NCBI GenBank assembly: GCA_030684575.1
Contig: JAUXVD010000003.1
Coordinates: forward strand, 248,001-312,000
Reading direction: 5' to 3'
From: Nitrospirota bacterium
GTDB lineage: Bacteria; Nitrospirota; Nitrospiria; Nitrospirales; Nitrospiraceae
DNA: 64,000 nucleotides
The notes beneath the pieces were generated by a model, which was given only the letters and a program-made list of their open reading frames with translations, had not been told where the DNA came from and did no database searches. The translations under genes were made by a program, and so were the position numbers. Each line of letters begins with the position of its first letter. The first letter of the stretch is position 1. Shown here piece after piece: positions 17,536 to 26,782 of the stretch.

Positions 17536-18184
17536 GGCGCCTCTGTCTCGGGTCGCGAGACGGAAGGCGAAAACGAATCAACGGTTGTTAGAGGTTGCGC
17601 GGAAACTCTTCTCCGAGAAAGGTATTTACTGGGGCAAGGTTGAAGATATTACGGAGATGGCCGACCTCGGGAAAGGAACGTTCTACAAGTATTTCGATTC
17701 GAAAGAGGCGATCATCCGTGCCCTGCTTGAGGAGGGGCTGAGCGAGTTGTTGGGACAAACGGAGCATGCCGTTGAACAGGCGTCTTCCAACTCAAAGATT
17801 TTATCGGCGATGATCGCGGCGAGGGTCGACTTTTTCCTGACGCAACCGGACTACTTGCTGTTCCTTCACCAGATTCGTGGGCTGATGCAGCTTCGGGTCG
17901 ATTCCGCCCATGAGTTATGTGAAGTCTACGATATCCATCTTCGCCGCCTCGCACAATTGGTGAAGCCGGCCATCGGGACCAGCGGATCTATCAAAGCTCG
18001 TGATCTTGCGACGGCCATTGCTTCATACACGTCCGGGCTGCTGACGTACCACGCATTGTTTGAAGGATCGGACGCGATGACTCACCGGCGCGATCACTTT
18101 GTGGACATGCTCGAACGGAGTCTCCAGGCCCTGCTGAAAACCGGTAACGGATCATCCAAACCGGCTCGGAGCCGTCGGGGCTGA
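17513..18184 (+). CDS. TetR/AcrR-family transcriptional regulator
   Basis: A 223-residue regulator. The N-terminal helix-turn-helix spans about 22-70: LLEVARKLFSEKGIYWGKVE, DITEMADLGKGTFYKYFDSK. The C-terminal ligand domain (about 80-205) is helical and diverged, so the ligand is unknown. The start at 17513 has GAAAGGAG just upstream; an earlier in-frame start at 17414 lies inside the CBM48-like gene and is rejected. The natural target could be its own transcript, the adjacent glycogen-binding gene or the OmpA-type lipoprotein downstream; no operator was identified. Confidence 0.88.
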   Translation: MGTTTQVEAPLSRVARRKAKTNQRLLEVARKLFSEKGIYWGKVEDITEMADLGKGTFYKYFDSKEAIIRALLEEGLSELLGQTEHAVEQASSNSKILSAMIAARVDFFLTQPDYLLFLHQIRGLMQLRVDSAHELCEVYDIHLRRLAQLVKPAIGTSGSIKARDLATAIASYTSGLLTYHALFEGSDAMTHRRDHFVDMLERSLQALLKTGNGSSKPARSRRG

Positions 18185-18260
18185 AGGTACAGAATAGCGG
18201 GAATGACCGAATAATAAAGGGGGGTACTCGATGGAGCGATATAGAGCAGAGGCAACCTTG

Positions 18261-19808
18261 ATGAACAAGCATATGGCCATCATCGGAATCGTGGCCATTC
18301 TCGGCCTAGGGCTGAGCGGATGTGTCTCCAACGGAACACATGAGCAGACGTTGGCTGAGCTCGACAAGGCTCGGAAAGCGGCGGCTCAACAAGCCGAGGT
18401 CGACAAGAGCAGTCTGGCCGAGCAAGTGGCTCGCGTTGCCGATTTAGAGAAAGCCAAGGCGCTGGTCGGGAATGAATTACTGGCCGCCCAGACGGAGCTT
18501 TCGAGGACTCAGGCCGAGTTGGTCCGAGCGAGAGATGTGGCTGAACGGGAACAGGAGAGCAGCCGCCGGTTGCGGGATCAGGTGATCAAGGCTCAAGAGG
18601 AGAGCCGACAGGTCCAGAACTTGTCAGGAGAAGTCCGTCGCGAGCGCGATCAGCTCAAGACGAAAGCGGATGATCTAAATCGTCAACTTGAAACAGGTCG
18701 GCAGGACCTCGCCAACCGTGAGAATGCGTTGAGCGGGACAAAGGCTCGCGTGGCAGTCCTGGAGAAGCAGGAGCAGGATTTGACCGATGCCCTGAGTGCG
18801 GCGCGCGGAGATATCCGCAACCTGACGACCAAGCTTGAAGCCGAACATACTCAGGTGGCTACATTGCAGGAGGACAAGAAACGGTTGTTGGGAGGCACGA
18901 CCACGGCACAAAGCGAAATTGCACGTTTGCAGAAACGGGCCGGTGAGTTGGAGACCGAGGCGATGCGGGCCAAAGATTTGGACAAGCAGGTGACGGAACG
19001 GAATCAGGAAATCGGCCTATTGCGACATTCCCTCGCCGATCGCGATGCCGTCGCTGCCGCCTTGGCCTCCCAAGGGGGTGAGCTCAAGAATACGAGACAG
19101 CGAGTGGATCAGCTCACCGCTGAATTGGCAACAATGAGCGGGGAGTCTGCCGCCTTCAAGCATGAACGAGACAATCTCGCCGGACAAGTCGCCAAGCTCG
19201 ACGAGACGACTGCCTCCCTCAAAAAGAGTAAGGAGGAAGCCCTCGCCTCGCTCGAGACCCAGCAAGCAGCGCTGAAGCGCTTAGAGCAGGAAAAGGCAGC
19301 GAAGGATGCGGAGATCAAGCGTCTCGCGGGAACCTATGAGGATCTCGCAGCGTCGTTGCGGTCCGAGATTGCCCAAGGCGATATCAAAATCAAGCAGGTG
19401 CAGGATCGTTTGACGATCAACGTGGTGGATCGCATTCTCTTCGACTCCGGCAGCGCCAAGATCAAACCGGCAGGGCTCAAGGTGATGAAAACTGTCGGCG
19501 ATGTCTTGAAGAAGATCACGGACAAGCAGATTCGCATCGAAGGCCATACCGACAACGTGCCGATCGGAGTGGGACTGAAAGACAGATTTGCTTCGAATTG
19601 GGAGCTGTCGACGGCGCGGGCCACTAGCGTGGTTCGCTACCTGATCGATGAAGGCGGCGTGGCTCCTGAATTCTTGACGGCGGCCGGACATGCAGACACG
19701 CAACCCGTTGTCGCCAACACCTCCGACGAGGGGCGCGCTCAAAATCGGCGGATCGAAATCGCCTTGTACCCGAAGGATCTGAGGAGTATTGCCGAGGGTA
19801 TTCGCTAG
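18261..19808 (+). CDS. OmpA-domain lipoprotein with long coiled coil
   Basis: A 515-residue protein with a lipoprotein signal (MAIIGIVAILGLGLSGC, lipid attachment at the Cys), a Gln/Glu/Lys-rich coiled-coil region of roughly 360 residues, and a C-terminal OmpA-like peptidoglycan-binding domain (about 388-510) with DRILFDSGSAKIKP, RIEGHTDNVPIG, NWELSTARATSVVRYL and AQNRRIEIAL. It probably spans from the outer membrane to the cell wall. The in-frame ATG at 18231 would add ten residues before the signal; the lipobox spacing favours 18261. Independent of the alpha-glucan genes in function. Confidence 0.88.
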   Translation: MNKHMAIIGIVAILGLGLSGCVSNGTHEQTLAELDKARKAAAQQAEVDKSSLAEQVARVADLEKAKALVGNELLAAQTELSRTQAELVRARDVAEREQESSRRLRDQVIKAQEESRQVQNLSGEVRRERDQLKTKADDLNRQLETGRQDLANRENALSGTKARVAVLEKQEQDLTDALSAARGDIRNLTTKLEAEHTQVATLQEDKKRLLGGTTTAQSEIARLQKRAGELETEAMRAKDLDKQVTERNQEIGLLRHSLADRDAVAAALASQGGELKNTRQRVDQLTAELATMSGESAAFKHERDNLAGQVAKLDETTASLKKSKEEALASLETQQAALKRLEQEKAAKDAEIKRLAGTYEDLAASLRSEIAQGDIKIKQVQDRLTINVVDRILFDSGSAKIKPAGLKVMKTVGDVLKKITDKQIRIEGHTDNVPIGVGLKDRFASNWELSTARATSVVRYLIDEGGVAPEFLTAAGHADTQPVVANTSDEGRAQNRRIEIALYPKDLRSIAEGIR

Positions 19809-19916
19809 ATCGCAGTAACGGCGGGCAATGTGTCTGAAGGACCAGCCTGTGGATGTGGGCGAGAGCTTGGCGGCGAGCGGTAACATGCTCGCAAGAGAAA
19901 TCGGAAGGAGCGGAGG

Positions 19917-21173
19917 ATGAGGACCGTCATACAAGGGAAGCGCGTATTAGCCATTATCATGGCCGGTGGAAAAGGCTCACGGCTGATGCCGTTGACCGAG
20001 CTACGGAGCAAGCCGGCCGTGCCGTTTGGCGGGAAATACCGTATCGCGGACTTCGTCCTGAGCAACTTTTTGAATTCCGGGATCATGGCCATGTATGTGC
20101 TCGTACAGTATCGGTCGCAATCGCTGATCGAACATCTTCGGCGAGCCTGGCGGATCGGGGGACGGATCAAGCAGCATTTCATCACCGTCGTGCCCCCGCA
20201 AATGAAGGCCGGGGGCGGGTGGTATGAAGGGACGGCCGACGCGGTCTATCACAACCTCAATCTCATTCGGGACTTTGCGCCGGATTTGGTCGCAGTCTTC
20301 GGGGCGGACCACATCTATCGCATGGACATTAACCAGATGATCCAGTTCCACCAGGCGAAGAAGTCCGAGGTGACGGTGGCGGCGTTGCCGGTACCGCTGC
20401 ATGCCGCTACGGGATTTGGGATTATTGAAACGGACCGTGACGGACGGGTTACCGGTTTTGAAGAGAAGCCCAAGCATCCGAAACCGATGGTCCAGGATCC
20501 TGAGCACGCCTATTCGTCGATGGGCAATTACCTCTTTGACGCCGAGCTGCTCATCAACGTGTTGGAGGAGGATGCCTCGAAGCCTGGATCGCATGATTTC
20601 GGCCGGGATATTATTCCTCACTTGATCAAGAGGAATCGTGTGATGGCCTACAACTTCCGCGATAACCTCGTGCCGGGAATCAAGCCCTATGAGGAGCCAG
20701 GCTATTGGCGGGACGTCGGGACGTTGGAGGCCTATTGGCAGGCGCATATGGACATGTTGGGCTCTGCGCCATTGTTTGATCTTCGTAACGAGGAATGGCC
20801 GATTCTGACCGATACCTTCGACGGCCCGACGGTGAGTTTCGCTCGCGCGACGATCGAGGATTCGTTGGTGGGACAAGGCAGTCTGGTGATCGATGCCAAG
20901 ATCCGCCGTTCGGTCATCGGCAGGAATGTCCACATCGAGCACGGAGCCGAAATCGATGAATGTATCATCCTGGACGGATCCAGGATCGGCTCCAAGGCGC
21001 GTCTTCGCCGGGTCATCGCCGATCGCTATAACTTGATTCCACAGTCAGCAGAAATCGGATTCGTGCCCGACGAGGACCGGAAATCGTATCAGACGACGAA
21101 ATCGGGGTTGGTCATTCTTCCGCGAGGCCAGTCTGACGGCAAGGGTGGCTTCCGCACACCAGTTTCTTCATAG
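19917..21173 (+). CDS. glgC: Glucose-1-phosphate adenylyltransferase GlgC
   Basis: GlgC makes ADP-glucose from glucose-1-phosphate and ATP, the committed step of glycogen synthesis. At 418 aa it is full length. The N-terminal nucleotidyltransferase domain has MAGGKGSRLMPLTELRSKPA and PFGGKYRIADFVLSNFLNSG, the substrate-binding TGFEEKPKHPKP and PGYWRDVGTLEAYWQAHMD, and a C-terminal left-handed beta-helix with hexapeptide-like repeats (SLVGQGSLVIDAKIRRSVIG). It is separated from treY by 9 bases. No glgA is present in the window, so the ADP-glucose may feed the GlgE route, TreT or an unseen synthase. Confidence 0.97.
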   Translation: MRTVIQGKRVLAIIMAGGKGSRLMPLTELRSKPAVPFGGKYRIADFVLSNFLNSGIMAMYVLVQYRSQSLIEHLRRAWRIGGRIKQHFITVVPPQMKAGGGWYEGTADAVYHNLNLIRDFAPDLVAVFGADHIYRMDINQMIQFHQAKKSEVTVAALPVPLHAATGFGIIETDRDGRVTGFEEKPKHPKPMVQDPEHAYSSMGNYLFDAELLINVLEEDASKPGSHDFGRDIIPHLIKRNRVMAYNFRDNLVPGIKPYEEPGYWRDVGTLEAYWQAHMDMLGSAPLFDLRNEEWPILTDTFDGPTVSFARATIEDSLVGQGSLVIDAKIRRSVIGRNVHIEHGAEIDECIILDGSRIGSKARLRRVIADRYNLIPQSAEIGFVPDEDRKSYQTTKSGLVILPRGQSDGKGGFRTPVSS

Positions 21174-21181
21174 AGGCGCGC

Positions 21182-24091
21182 ATGCAACAGACCACCCATC
21201 CTCGCATTCCCGTTTCGACCTATCGGATTCAACTGAACAAGACCTTCACGTTTCGCGATGTGGCGAAGATCGTGCCGTACCTGCACGATCTCGGGATTAC
21301 GGATCTCTATTGCTCGCCCTATTTCACGGCGGTGCCCGGTAGCATGCATGGCTACGACATCGTCGATCCGACCACCCTGAATCCTGAAATCGGGACCGAA
21401 GAAGATTATCGCGCGATGGTCAGTGAGTTGCACCTGCGTGGAATGGGTCAGCTCTTGGATGTGGTTCCGAATCACATGGGGATCACGCAGCAGCTCAATG
21501 GCTGGTGGCAGGATGTGCTTGAAAACGGGCCGAGCTCTCCCTATGCGTCGTTTTTCGATATCGATTGGGATCCGCTGAAGCTGGAGTTGCGGGAAAAGGT
21601 CCTGCTCCCGATTCTCGGAGATCAGTATGGCGTCGTGCTGGAAAATCAAGAACTGCAATTGGTCTATCAGGATGGGCGGTTTATCGTGCAGTACTACGAC
21701 CATTGCCTGCCGGTCGCCCCAAAGCCGTCCGCGTTGATTCTGGCGCATCGGCTGCCAGCGCTGACTCAGGAGCTGGGCGTCAACGATTCGCATGTGATGG
21801 AACTGGAGAGCCTCATCACGGCATTGAAACACTTACCGTCTCGACAGGATCGGGCTCCCGATGCGGTCGCCGAACGTTATCGCGAAAAAGAAATCATCAA
21901 GCGCCGCTTGAGTGCGCTGGTTTCCGGCAGCGAGCCGATTCGGGTATTTCTCCATGAAAACGTGCGCGTGATCAATGGCACGAAGGGGGATCCTCGAAGT
22001 TTCGACCTGCTGGATCAGATGCTGAACGACCAGGCGTATCGGCTCGCGTACTGGCGGGTTGCGGCGGAAGAAATCAACTATCGACGATTTTTTGATATCA
22101 ACGAGTTGGCCGCAATCCGCATGGAGATCCCGGCGGTCTTCGAAGAGACGCATAAGCTCATTTTGCGATTGGTCAAGGATGGCGCGGTCACGGGGCTTCG
22201 CATCGATCATGTCGATGGGCTGTACGATCCGGCCGATTATTTACAGAAACTACAACATTGGGCTCGAAAAGAATTGCCACTCACGTCCGAGTCCACCAAC
22301 AGGCCGTTGTACGTGCTGGTCGAAAAGATTCTCGGCGTCAATGAACAAATCCCGGATAATTGGCCGGTCTTCGGCACGACCGGCTATGATTTTCTTGGCT
22401 GGCTGAATGCGCTGTTCGTGGATCGTACTTACGAACGAGCATTCGATGCCATCTATACCCGGTTTATCGGGAGAGACAAACCCTTTGACGAACTCACGTA
22501 TCGATGTAAGCAGCTGATCATGCAGGCCTCCATGGCCAGTGAGCTCAGTGTGCTGGGCCATCAATTGGATCGATTGTCCGAACGGGACCGCCGGTCGCGG
22601 GATTTCACGCTGAATAGCTTGACCCACGCGATTCAGGAGATTATTGCCTGTTTCCCCGTGTATCGCACCTATATAACGGGAGCCCCGGACGGGATCCTCG
22701 ACCGGGACCGGATATTCGTGTGGCAGGCGGTGACCCAGGCGAAACGACGGAATCCAGCCGTGAGCGGCTTGGTCTTCGACTTCGTGAGGGATCTCCTGTT
22801 GAAACCATCGGACCAGACTGAGTCGGACCGGGAAGGCCGGTTGAAGTTCGTGACGAAATTCCAGCAGATGACCAGCCCCGTCACGGCCAAGGGCATTGAG
22901 GACACGGCGTTCTATCGCTACCACCGGTTCATTTCGCTGAACGAAGTCGGATCCAATCCCCAGCAATTCGGCATCACGCCTTCGCTCGTGCATCATCAAT
23001 GGATCGCACGGCAGGAGCACCGGTCCACTTCGCTCTCGACAACCTCGACACACGATACCAAACGTAGCGAAGACGTTCGGGCACGGCTCAACGTGCTCTC
23101 AGAGATTCCGAAGCGCTGGAAGCATCATGTGATGCGCTGGCAGAAACTGAACCGGCGCTTCAAGAAGCCAGCCAGCGGCCACGAATCGGTGCCAGGCCGC
23201 AACGAAGAATATCTCCTATACCAGACCGTACTCGGAGTGTGGCCACTCGAACCCATGAATGAACAGGCGTATGCTCGATTCGTGGATCGCATCCAGGTCT
23301 ACATGAATAAAGCGGTCAAGGAGGCGAAGGAGCATACCAGTTGGGTCAGTCCGGATGGCGAGTACGAAGAGGCGCTCAAGCAGTTTATTGCCAAGGTGTT
23401 GGACCGTTCGTCGTCGAATGCCTTTCTGGACGACTTTCTTCCCTTTCAAGAAGACGTCGCCCAATACGGTCTCTATAACTCTTTGTCGCAAGTACTCGCG
23501 AAGATCGCCGCGCCTGGTGTGCCAGATCTCTACCAGGGTTCGGAGTTGTGGGACTTCAGCCTGGTCGATCCAGATAACCGGAAGCCGGTCGATTTTGCGG
23601 AGCGAGCAAGGCTATTGGCTGAACTGAACAAGGCCTCGGCAACCGCATCAGGCCGTATGGCGGTCATTGAGGATCTGTTTGCCCAACGCGCCGACGGTCG
23701 GATCAAGCTGTTTTTTGCCGCAGAGGCGCTGCGCTATCGGCGGGACCACCGCGCGCTGTTTCTGTCAGGTGAGTATGTCCCGCTGGAGGCATCGGGAGAT
23801 AAGAGCGAGCATCTGTTCGCGTTTGCCCGTATTCACGGCGAGGAGTCGATCGTGACCGTCATCCCTCGCTTGTTGACCAGGGTGATCCCGGATGTCTCTG
23901 TCCCTCCTCTCGGAGCAGCGGTATGGGGAGAGACGTGGTTGCCGGTGCCGGCTGTGCGGGAGGGTACGAACTTTCACGATATTTTTACCGGAGCGGTGCT
24001 GAGTACGATCACACGCGACGAGCGCCAGGTATTGCCGGTGAGCGAGATTCTTTTACGCAGTCCTGTGGCCTGGCTGGAAAGGATGTCATGA
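21182..24091 (+). CDS. treY: Malto-oligosyltrehalose synthase TreY
   Basis: TreY (GH13) converts the reducing end of an alpha-1,4-glucan into a trehalosyl unit, which TreZ then releases. At 969 aa it is in the usual range. The barrel begins PRIPVSTYRIQLNKTFTF and carries TGLRIDHVDGLYDP (nucleophile Asp342), VLVEKILG (acid/base Glu381) and SLSTTSTHDTKRSEDVRARL (stabiliser). A long helical insertion separates the last two, and the C-terminal beta-domain has VPDLYQGSELWDFSLVDPDN. It ends in an ATGA overlap with the YtxH-like gene. Its partner treZ lies 17 kb upstream, past glgB. Confidence 0.97.
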   Translation: MQQTTHPRIPVSTYRIQLNKTFTFRDVAKIVPYLHDLGITDLYCSPYFTAVPGSMHGYDIVDPTTLNPEIGTEEDYRAMVSELHLRGMGQLLDVVPNHMGITQQLNGWWQDVLENGPSSPYASFFDIDWDPLKLELREKVLLPILGDQYGVVLENQELQLVYQDGRFIVQYYDHCLPVAPKPSALILAHRLPALTQELGVNDSHVMELESLITALKHLPSRQDRAPDAVAERYREKEIIKRRLSALVSGSEPIRVFLHENVRVINGTKGDPRSFDLLDQMLNDQAYRLAYWRVAAEEINYRRFFDINELAAIRMEIPAVFEETHKLILRLVKDGAVTGLRIDHVDGLYDPADYLQKLQHWARKELPLTSESTNRPLYVLVEKILGVNEQIPDNWPVFGTTGYDFLGWLNALFVDRTYERAFDAIYTRFIGRDKPFDELTYRCKQLIMQASMASELSVLGHQLDRLSERDRRSRDFTLNSLTHAIQEIIACFPVYRTYITGAPDGILDRDRIFVWQAVTQAKRRNPAVSGLVFDFVRDLLLKPSDQTESDREGRLKFVTKFQQMTSPVTAKGIEDTAFYRYHRFISLNEVGSNPQQFGITPSLVHHQWIARQEHRSTSLSTTSTHDTKRSEDVRARLNVLSEIPKRWKHHVMRWQKLNRRFKKPASGHESVPGRNEEYLLYQTVLGVWPLEPMNEQAYARFVDRIQVYMNKAVKEAKEHTSWVSPDGEYEEALKQFIAKVLDRSSSNAFLDDFLPFQEDVAQYGLYNSLSQVLAKIAAPGVPDLYQGSELWDFSLVDPDNRKPVDFAERARLLAELNKASATASGRMAVIEDLFAQRADGRIKLFFAAEALRYRRDHRALFLSGEYVPLEASGDKSEHLFAFARIHGEESIVTVIPRLLTRVIPDVSVPPLGAAVWGETWLPVPAVREGTNFHDIFTGAVLSTITRDERQVLPVSEILLRSPVAWLERMS

Positions 24092-24705
24092 CACAGTGGC
24101 TCGGCGATGATCGGGAGAAGATGCTGTGGCTAGGTGGAGAGGCCCATGTTCGTTCTTATGACGTCAGACCGACACTCTCATTTCTGCGTCGGTGGCTGAC
24201 GTTGGAGGCCCTGCCTCTGTTGGCAGGAACTGCGGCAGCCGGAATCGCTCTCGGAAGTCTCGGCACGGTCGGCATGATGAAGGCGAAGCAAGAGCCCTCG
24301 CGAAAGCGAATCGGCGAACGGATCCATACGGGATCTTACGAAAGGAAGGAATCTATGGAACAGGGACGAGCAGATGATCGGCAGATGCGGGACGTTGAGT
24401 CTGATGCAATGGGTGCCTTGACGATCCTGGCAGCATTCGGATTCGGGCTGTTGGCCGGCGCAGCGGTGACGCTGTTGACGACGCCGGAACCCGGCTCGTC
24501 GGTCCGCAGGCGCGTGAAGCGAGGAGTGGACACGGCCAGAGAGGAACTCGATGAGATCGTAAAAGAGAGCAAAGAGTCCTGGGGGCAGGTTCGTGACGAT
24601 GCGCGTGAAGCGGTCAAGCGAACGGCGGTCAAGATGAAGGACGCCGCTCAAGCCACGAAAGACGCGCTGGCTGAAGATCCTTCTTCGGTACGGAAGATGC
24701 CATGA
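24088..24705 (+). CDS. YtxH-domain membrane protein coupled to treY
   Basis: A 205-residue frame with a first hydrophobic stretch at about residues 44-60 and a YtxH domain from about 110 (LTILAAFGFGLLAGAAVTLL then TTPEPG), followed by a charged amphipathic helical tail (AREELDEIVKESKESWGQV). The start ATG overlaps the treY stop. A strong ribosome-binding site (AAAGGAAGG) precedes the internal ATG at 24355, which alone would give a 116-residue YtxH protein. The first 89 residues may therefore be a separate N-terminal addition or an alternative product. It is possibly stress-linked; function unknown. Confidence 0.65.
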   Translation: MTQWLGDDREKMLWLGGEAHVRSYDVRPTLSFLRRWLTLEALPLLAGTAAAGIALGSLGTVGMMKAKQEPSRKRIGERIHTGSYERKESMEQGRADDRQMRDVESDAMGALTILAAFGFGLLAGAAVTLLTTPEPGSSVRRRVKRGVDTAREELDEIVKESKESWGQVRDDAREAVKRTAVKMKDAAQATKDALAEDPSSVRKMP

Positions 24706-24706
24706 G

Positions 24707-24726
24707 CGTTCGTTCGTTCGTTCGAA
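24707..24726. repeat. TTCG tetranucleotide repeat
   Basis: Four perfect TTCG units, 46 bases upstream of the glgE GTG start, in the 66-base spacer after the YtxH-like gene. Related to the run at 13587-13607. Possible slippage site in the leader; effect unknown. Confidence 0.35.
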
Positions 24727-24771
24727 TCGAAGCTGCGGAAGGCACGTCACATCAACGGAGGTGTACGCGAG

Positions 24772-26772
24772 GTGGGTAAGACAACGAAATTTGAACCGGC
24801 GATCTCGCCGGCCATCGTGATCGAGCGGGTGCAACCGGAAATCGACGGCGGCCGCTGGCCGATCAAACGCGAGATGGGAGACCGGCTGGAAGTGTCGGCC
24901 GACATTTTCAAGGAGGGGCACGATGTCCTGGCTTGCGTGCTGCGGTATCGTCTCCTCAAAGAAGAGGTCTGGCAGGAAGTGCCGATGGAGCCACTGTCCA
25001 ACGATCGATGGGTGGGGCACATCGACCTGACCCAGAATATGCGGTATCGCTATTCGATCGGGGCCTTTGTCAATCTGTTCGAGTCCTGGCTGATCGAAGT
25101 GACGAAAAAGCATGAAGCCGGTGAACGGATCGAGAGCGAACTGCTCGAAGGGAGAACGCTGGTGGAGGCCACGGCGATCCGAGCCACAGGAGAAGACAAG
25201 ACTCGGTTGCAGGAGTGGCTGAGTCGTTGGCGAACCGGCGATCCGGCGGAGGCGCAATTGGATGTCGCCTTGAATGCCGACGTGAAGGCGCTCGTGGAGC
25301 GGCATCAGGAACGACGGGCCTGGACCCTCTACGATCGTGAATTGGAAGTCGTCGTGGACCGCGGGCTGGCCCGCTACGGGGCCTGGTACGAATTCTTTCC
25401 GCGGTCGCAGGGCACGACGCCGGGCCGGAGCGCGACCTTTAAGGAATGTGAAGCGAGACTGCCAGCCATCAAAGCCATGGGATTCGACGTCGTCTACCTC
25501 ACGCCGATCCACCCGATCGGCCACACGAATCGCAAAGGGAAAAATAATTCGCTCACGCCCCTGCCGACCGATCCCGGCAGTCCCTATGCGATCGGGAATG
25601 AATTGGGTGGACACGATGCGGTCGAGCCGAGCCTCGGCACGATCAAGGATTTCGATCACTTTCAGGAAGCCGTCCGCGGACAGGGCATGGAAGTCGCCAT
25701 GGATTTTGCGATCAACTGTTCGCCGGACCATCCCTATGTGAAAGAACATCCGGAATGGTTCGCCCATCGGCCGGACGGCACGATCAAGTATGCAGAGAAT
25801 CCGCCTAAGAAATATCAGGACATCTACAACGTCGACTTTTATTGCGAGGACTGGCGCGGTCTGTGGAATGAGATGAAACGCGTGATCCTCTTCTGGGCCG
25901 GCCACGGCGTGAAGATCTTCCGCGTGGATAACCCGCATACCAAGCCGGTGGCCTTTTGGGGCTGGCTGATCCGAGAGGTACAGGACTGCCATCCGGACGT
26001 GATCTTTTTATCCGAAGCCTTCACCAGGCCGAAGATGATGAAGGCCCTCGCCAAGGCTGGATTTACGCAATCCTATACCTATTTCACCTGGCGGAACTTC
26101 AAGCAGGAGCTGACGGATTACATGCGGGAATTGTCCGGCAGCGAGATGAAGGAATACTTTCGTCCAAACTTTTTCACGAATACGCCGGATATCCTGCCTG
26201 ACATTCTTCAGCACGGCGGCAGACCGGCTTTTAAATTCCGGCTGGTGCTCGCGGCGACATTGTCGCCGTCGTACGGCATCTATAGCGGGTACGAACTCTG
26301 CGAAAATCGCGCGTTGCCGGGGAAGGAAGAGTATCTTGATTCGGAAAAATACGAGATCACGTTGCGGGACTGGGCCCTGCCTGGCCACCTGACCGACTAT
26401 GTGACGACGGTCAATCGCATCAGACGTGAAAATTCGGCCTTGCACGAATTGGAAAATCTTGAATTTTACGAATCTGACAACGAACATCTGCTCTTTTACG
26501 GAAAGCGCACGGTCGACGGGCGCAACATGGTGCTCGTCGCGGTAAATCTGAACCCGTTTCAGGCGCAGGAGGCGCGGTTGCAGATTCCGATTGCCGCACT
26601 CGGCATCACGCCCGACGAAATATACCAATTGCACAATTTGATCACGGATCAACGGGACCTGGTGCAGGGTGAGACCTATTCCATTCGACTGGATCCGCAG
26701 GTCGAGCCGGCCGCGATTTACGCCGTGCGGCGTTGGACACGTCGCGAACAGGAGTTCGATTACTTCTTTTGA
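24772..26772 (+). CDS. glgE: Alpha-1,4-glucan:maltose-1-phosphate maltosyltransferase GlgE
   Basis: GlgE (GH13_3) extends alpha-1,4-glucan chains with maltose from maltose-1-phosphate. At 666 aa it is full length. The N-terminal beta-domain (about 1-115) is followed by YEFFPRSQGTTPGRSATFKE and the GlgE-specific motif VYLTPIHPIGHTNRKGKNN, with catalytic regions KIFRVDNPHTKP (Asp386) and VIFLSEAFTRP (Glu415). The C-terminal domain ends YAVRRW. The start is a GTG with CGGAGGTG upstream. It is followed 10 bases later by maltokinase, the standard partner. Confidence 0.96.
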   Translation: MGKTTKFEPAISPAIVIERVQPEIDGGRWPIKREMGDRLEVSADIFKEGHDVLACVLRYRLLKEEVWQEVPMEPLSNDRWVGHIDLTQNMRYRYSIGAFVNLFESWLIEVTKKHEAGERIESELLEGRTLVEATAIRATGEDKTRLQEWLSRWRTGDPAEAQLDVALNADVKALVERHQERRAWTLYDRELEVVVDRGLARYGAWYEFFPRSQGTTPGRSATFKECEARLPAIKAMGFDVVYLTPIHPIGHTNRKGKNNSLTPLPTDPGSPYAIGNELGGHDAVEPSLGTIKDFDHFQEAVRGQGMEVAMDFAINCSPDHPYVKEHPEWFAHRPDGTIKYAENPPKKYQDIYNVDFYCEDWRGLWNEMKRVILFWAGHGVKIFRVDNPHTKPVAFWGWLIREVQDCHPDVIFLSEAFTRPKMMKALAKAGFTQSYTYFTWRNFKQELTDYMRELSGSEMKEYFRPNFFTNTPDILPDILQHGGRPAFKFRLVLAATLSPSYGIYSGYELCENRALPGKEEYLDSEKYEITLRDWALPGHLTDYVTTVNRIRRENSALHELENLEFYESDNEHLLFYGKRTVDGRNMVLVAVNLNPFQAQEARLQIPIAALGITPDEIYQLHNLITDQRDLVQGETYSIRLDPQVEPAAIYAVRRWTRREQEFDYFF

Positions 26773-26782
26773 GGAAGCGTCG

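Noticed and set aside
20001-20942. 313-codon minus-strand frame opposite glgC
   Set aside because: Antisense shadow of a fully conserved nucleotidyltransferase.
24178-25992. 604-codon minus-strand frame opposite the YtxH-like gene and glgE
   Set aside because: Overlaps the well supported GlgE catalytic region and reads as low-complexity His/Arg-rich shadow sequence.
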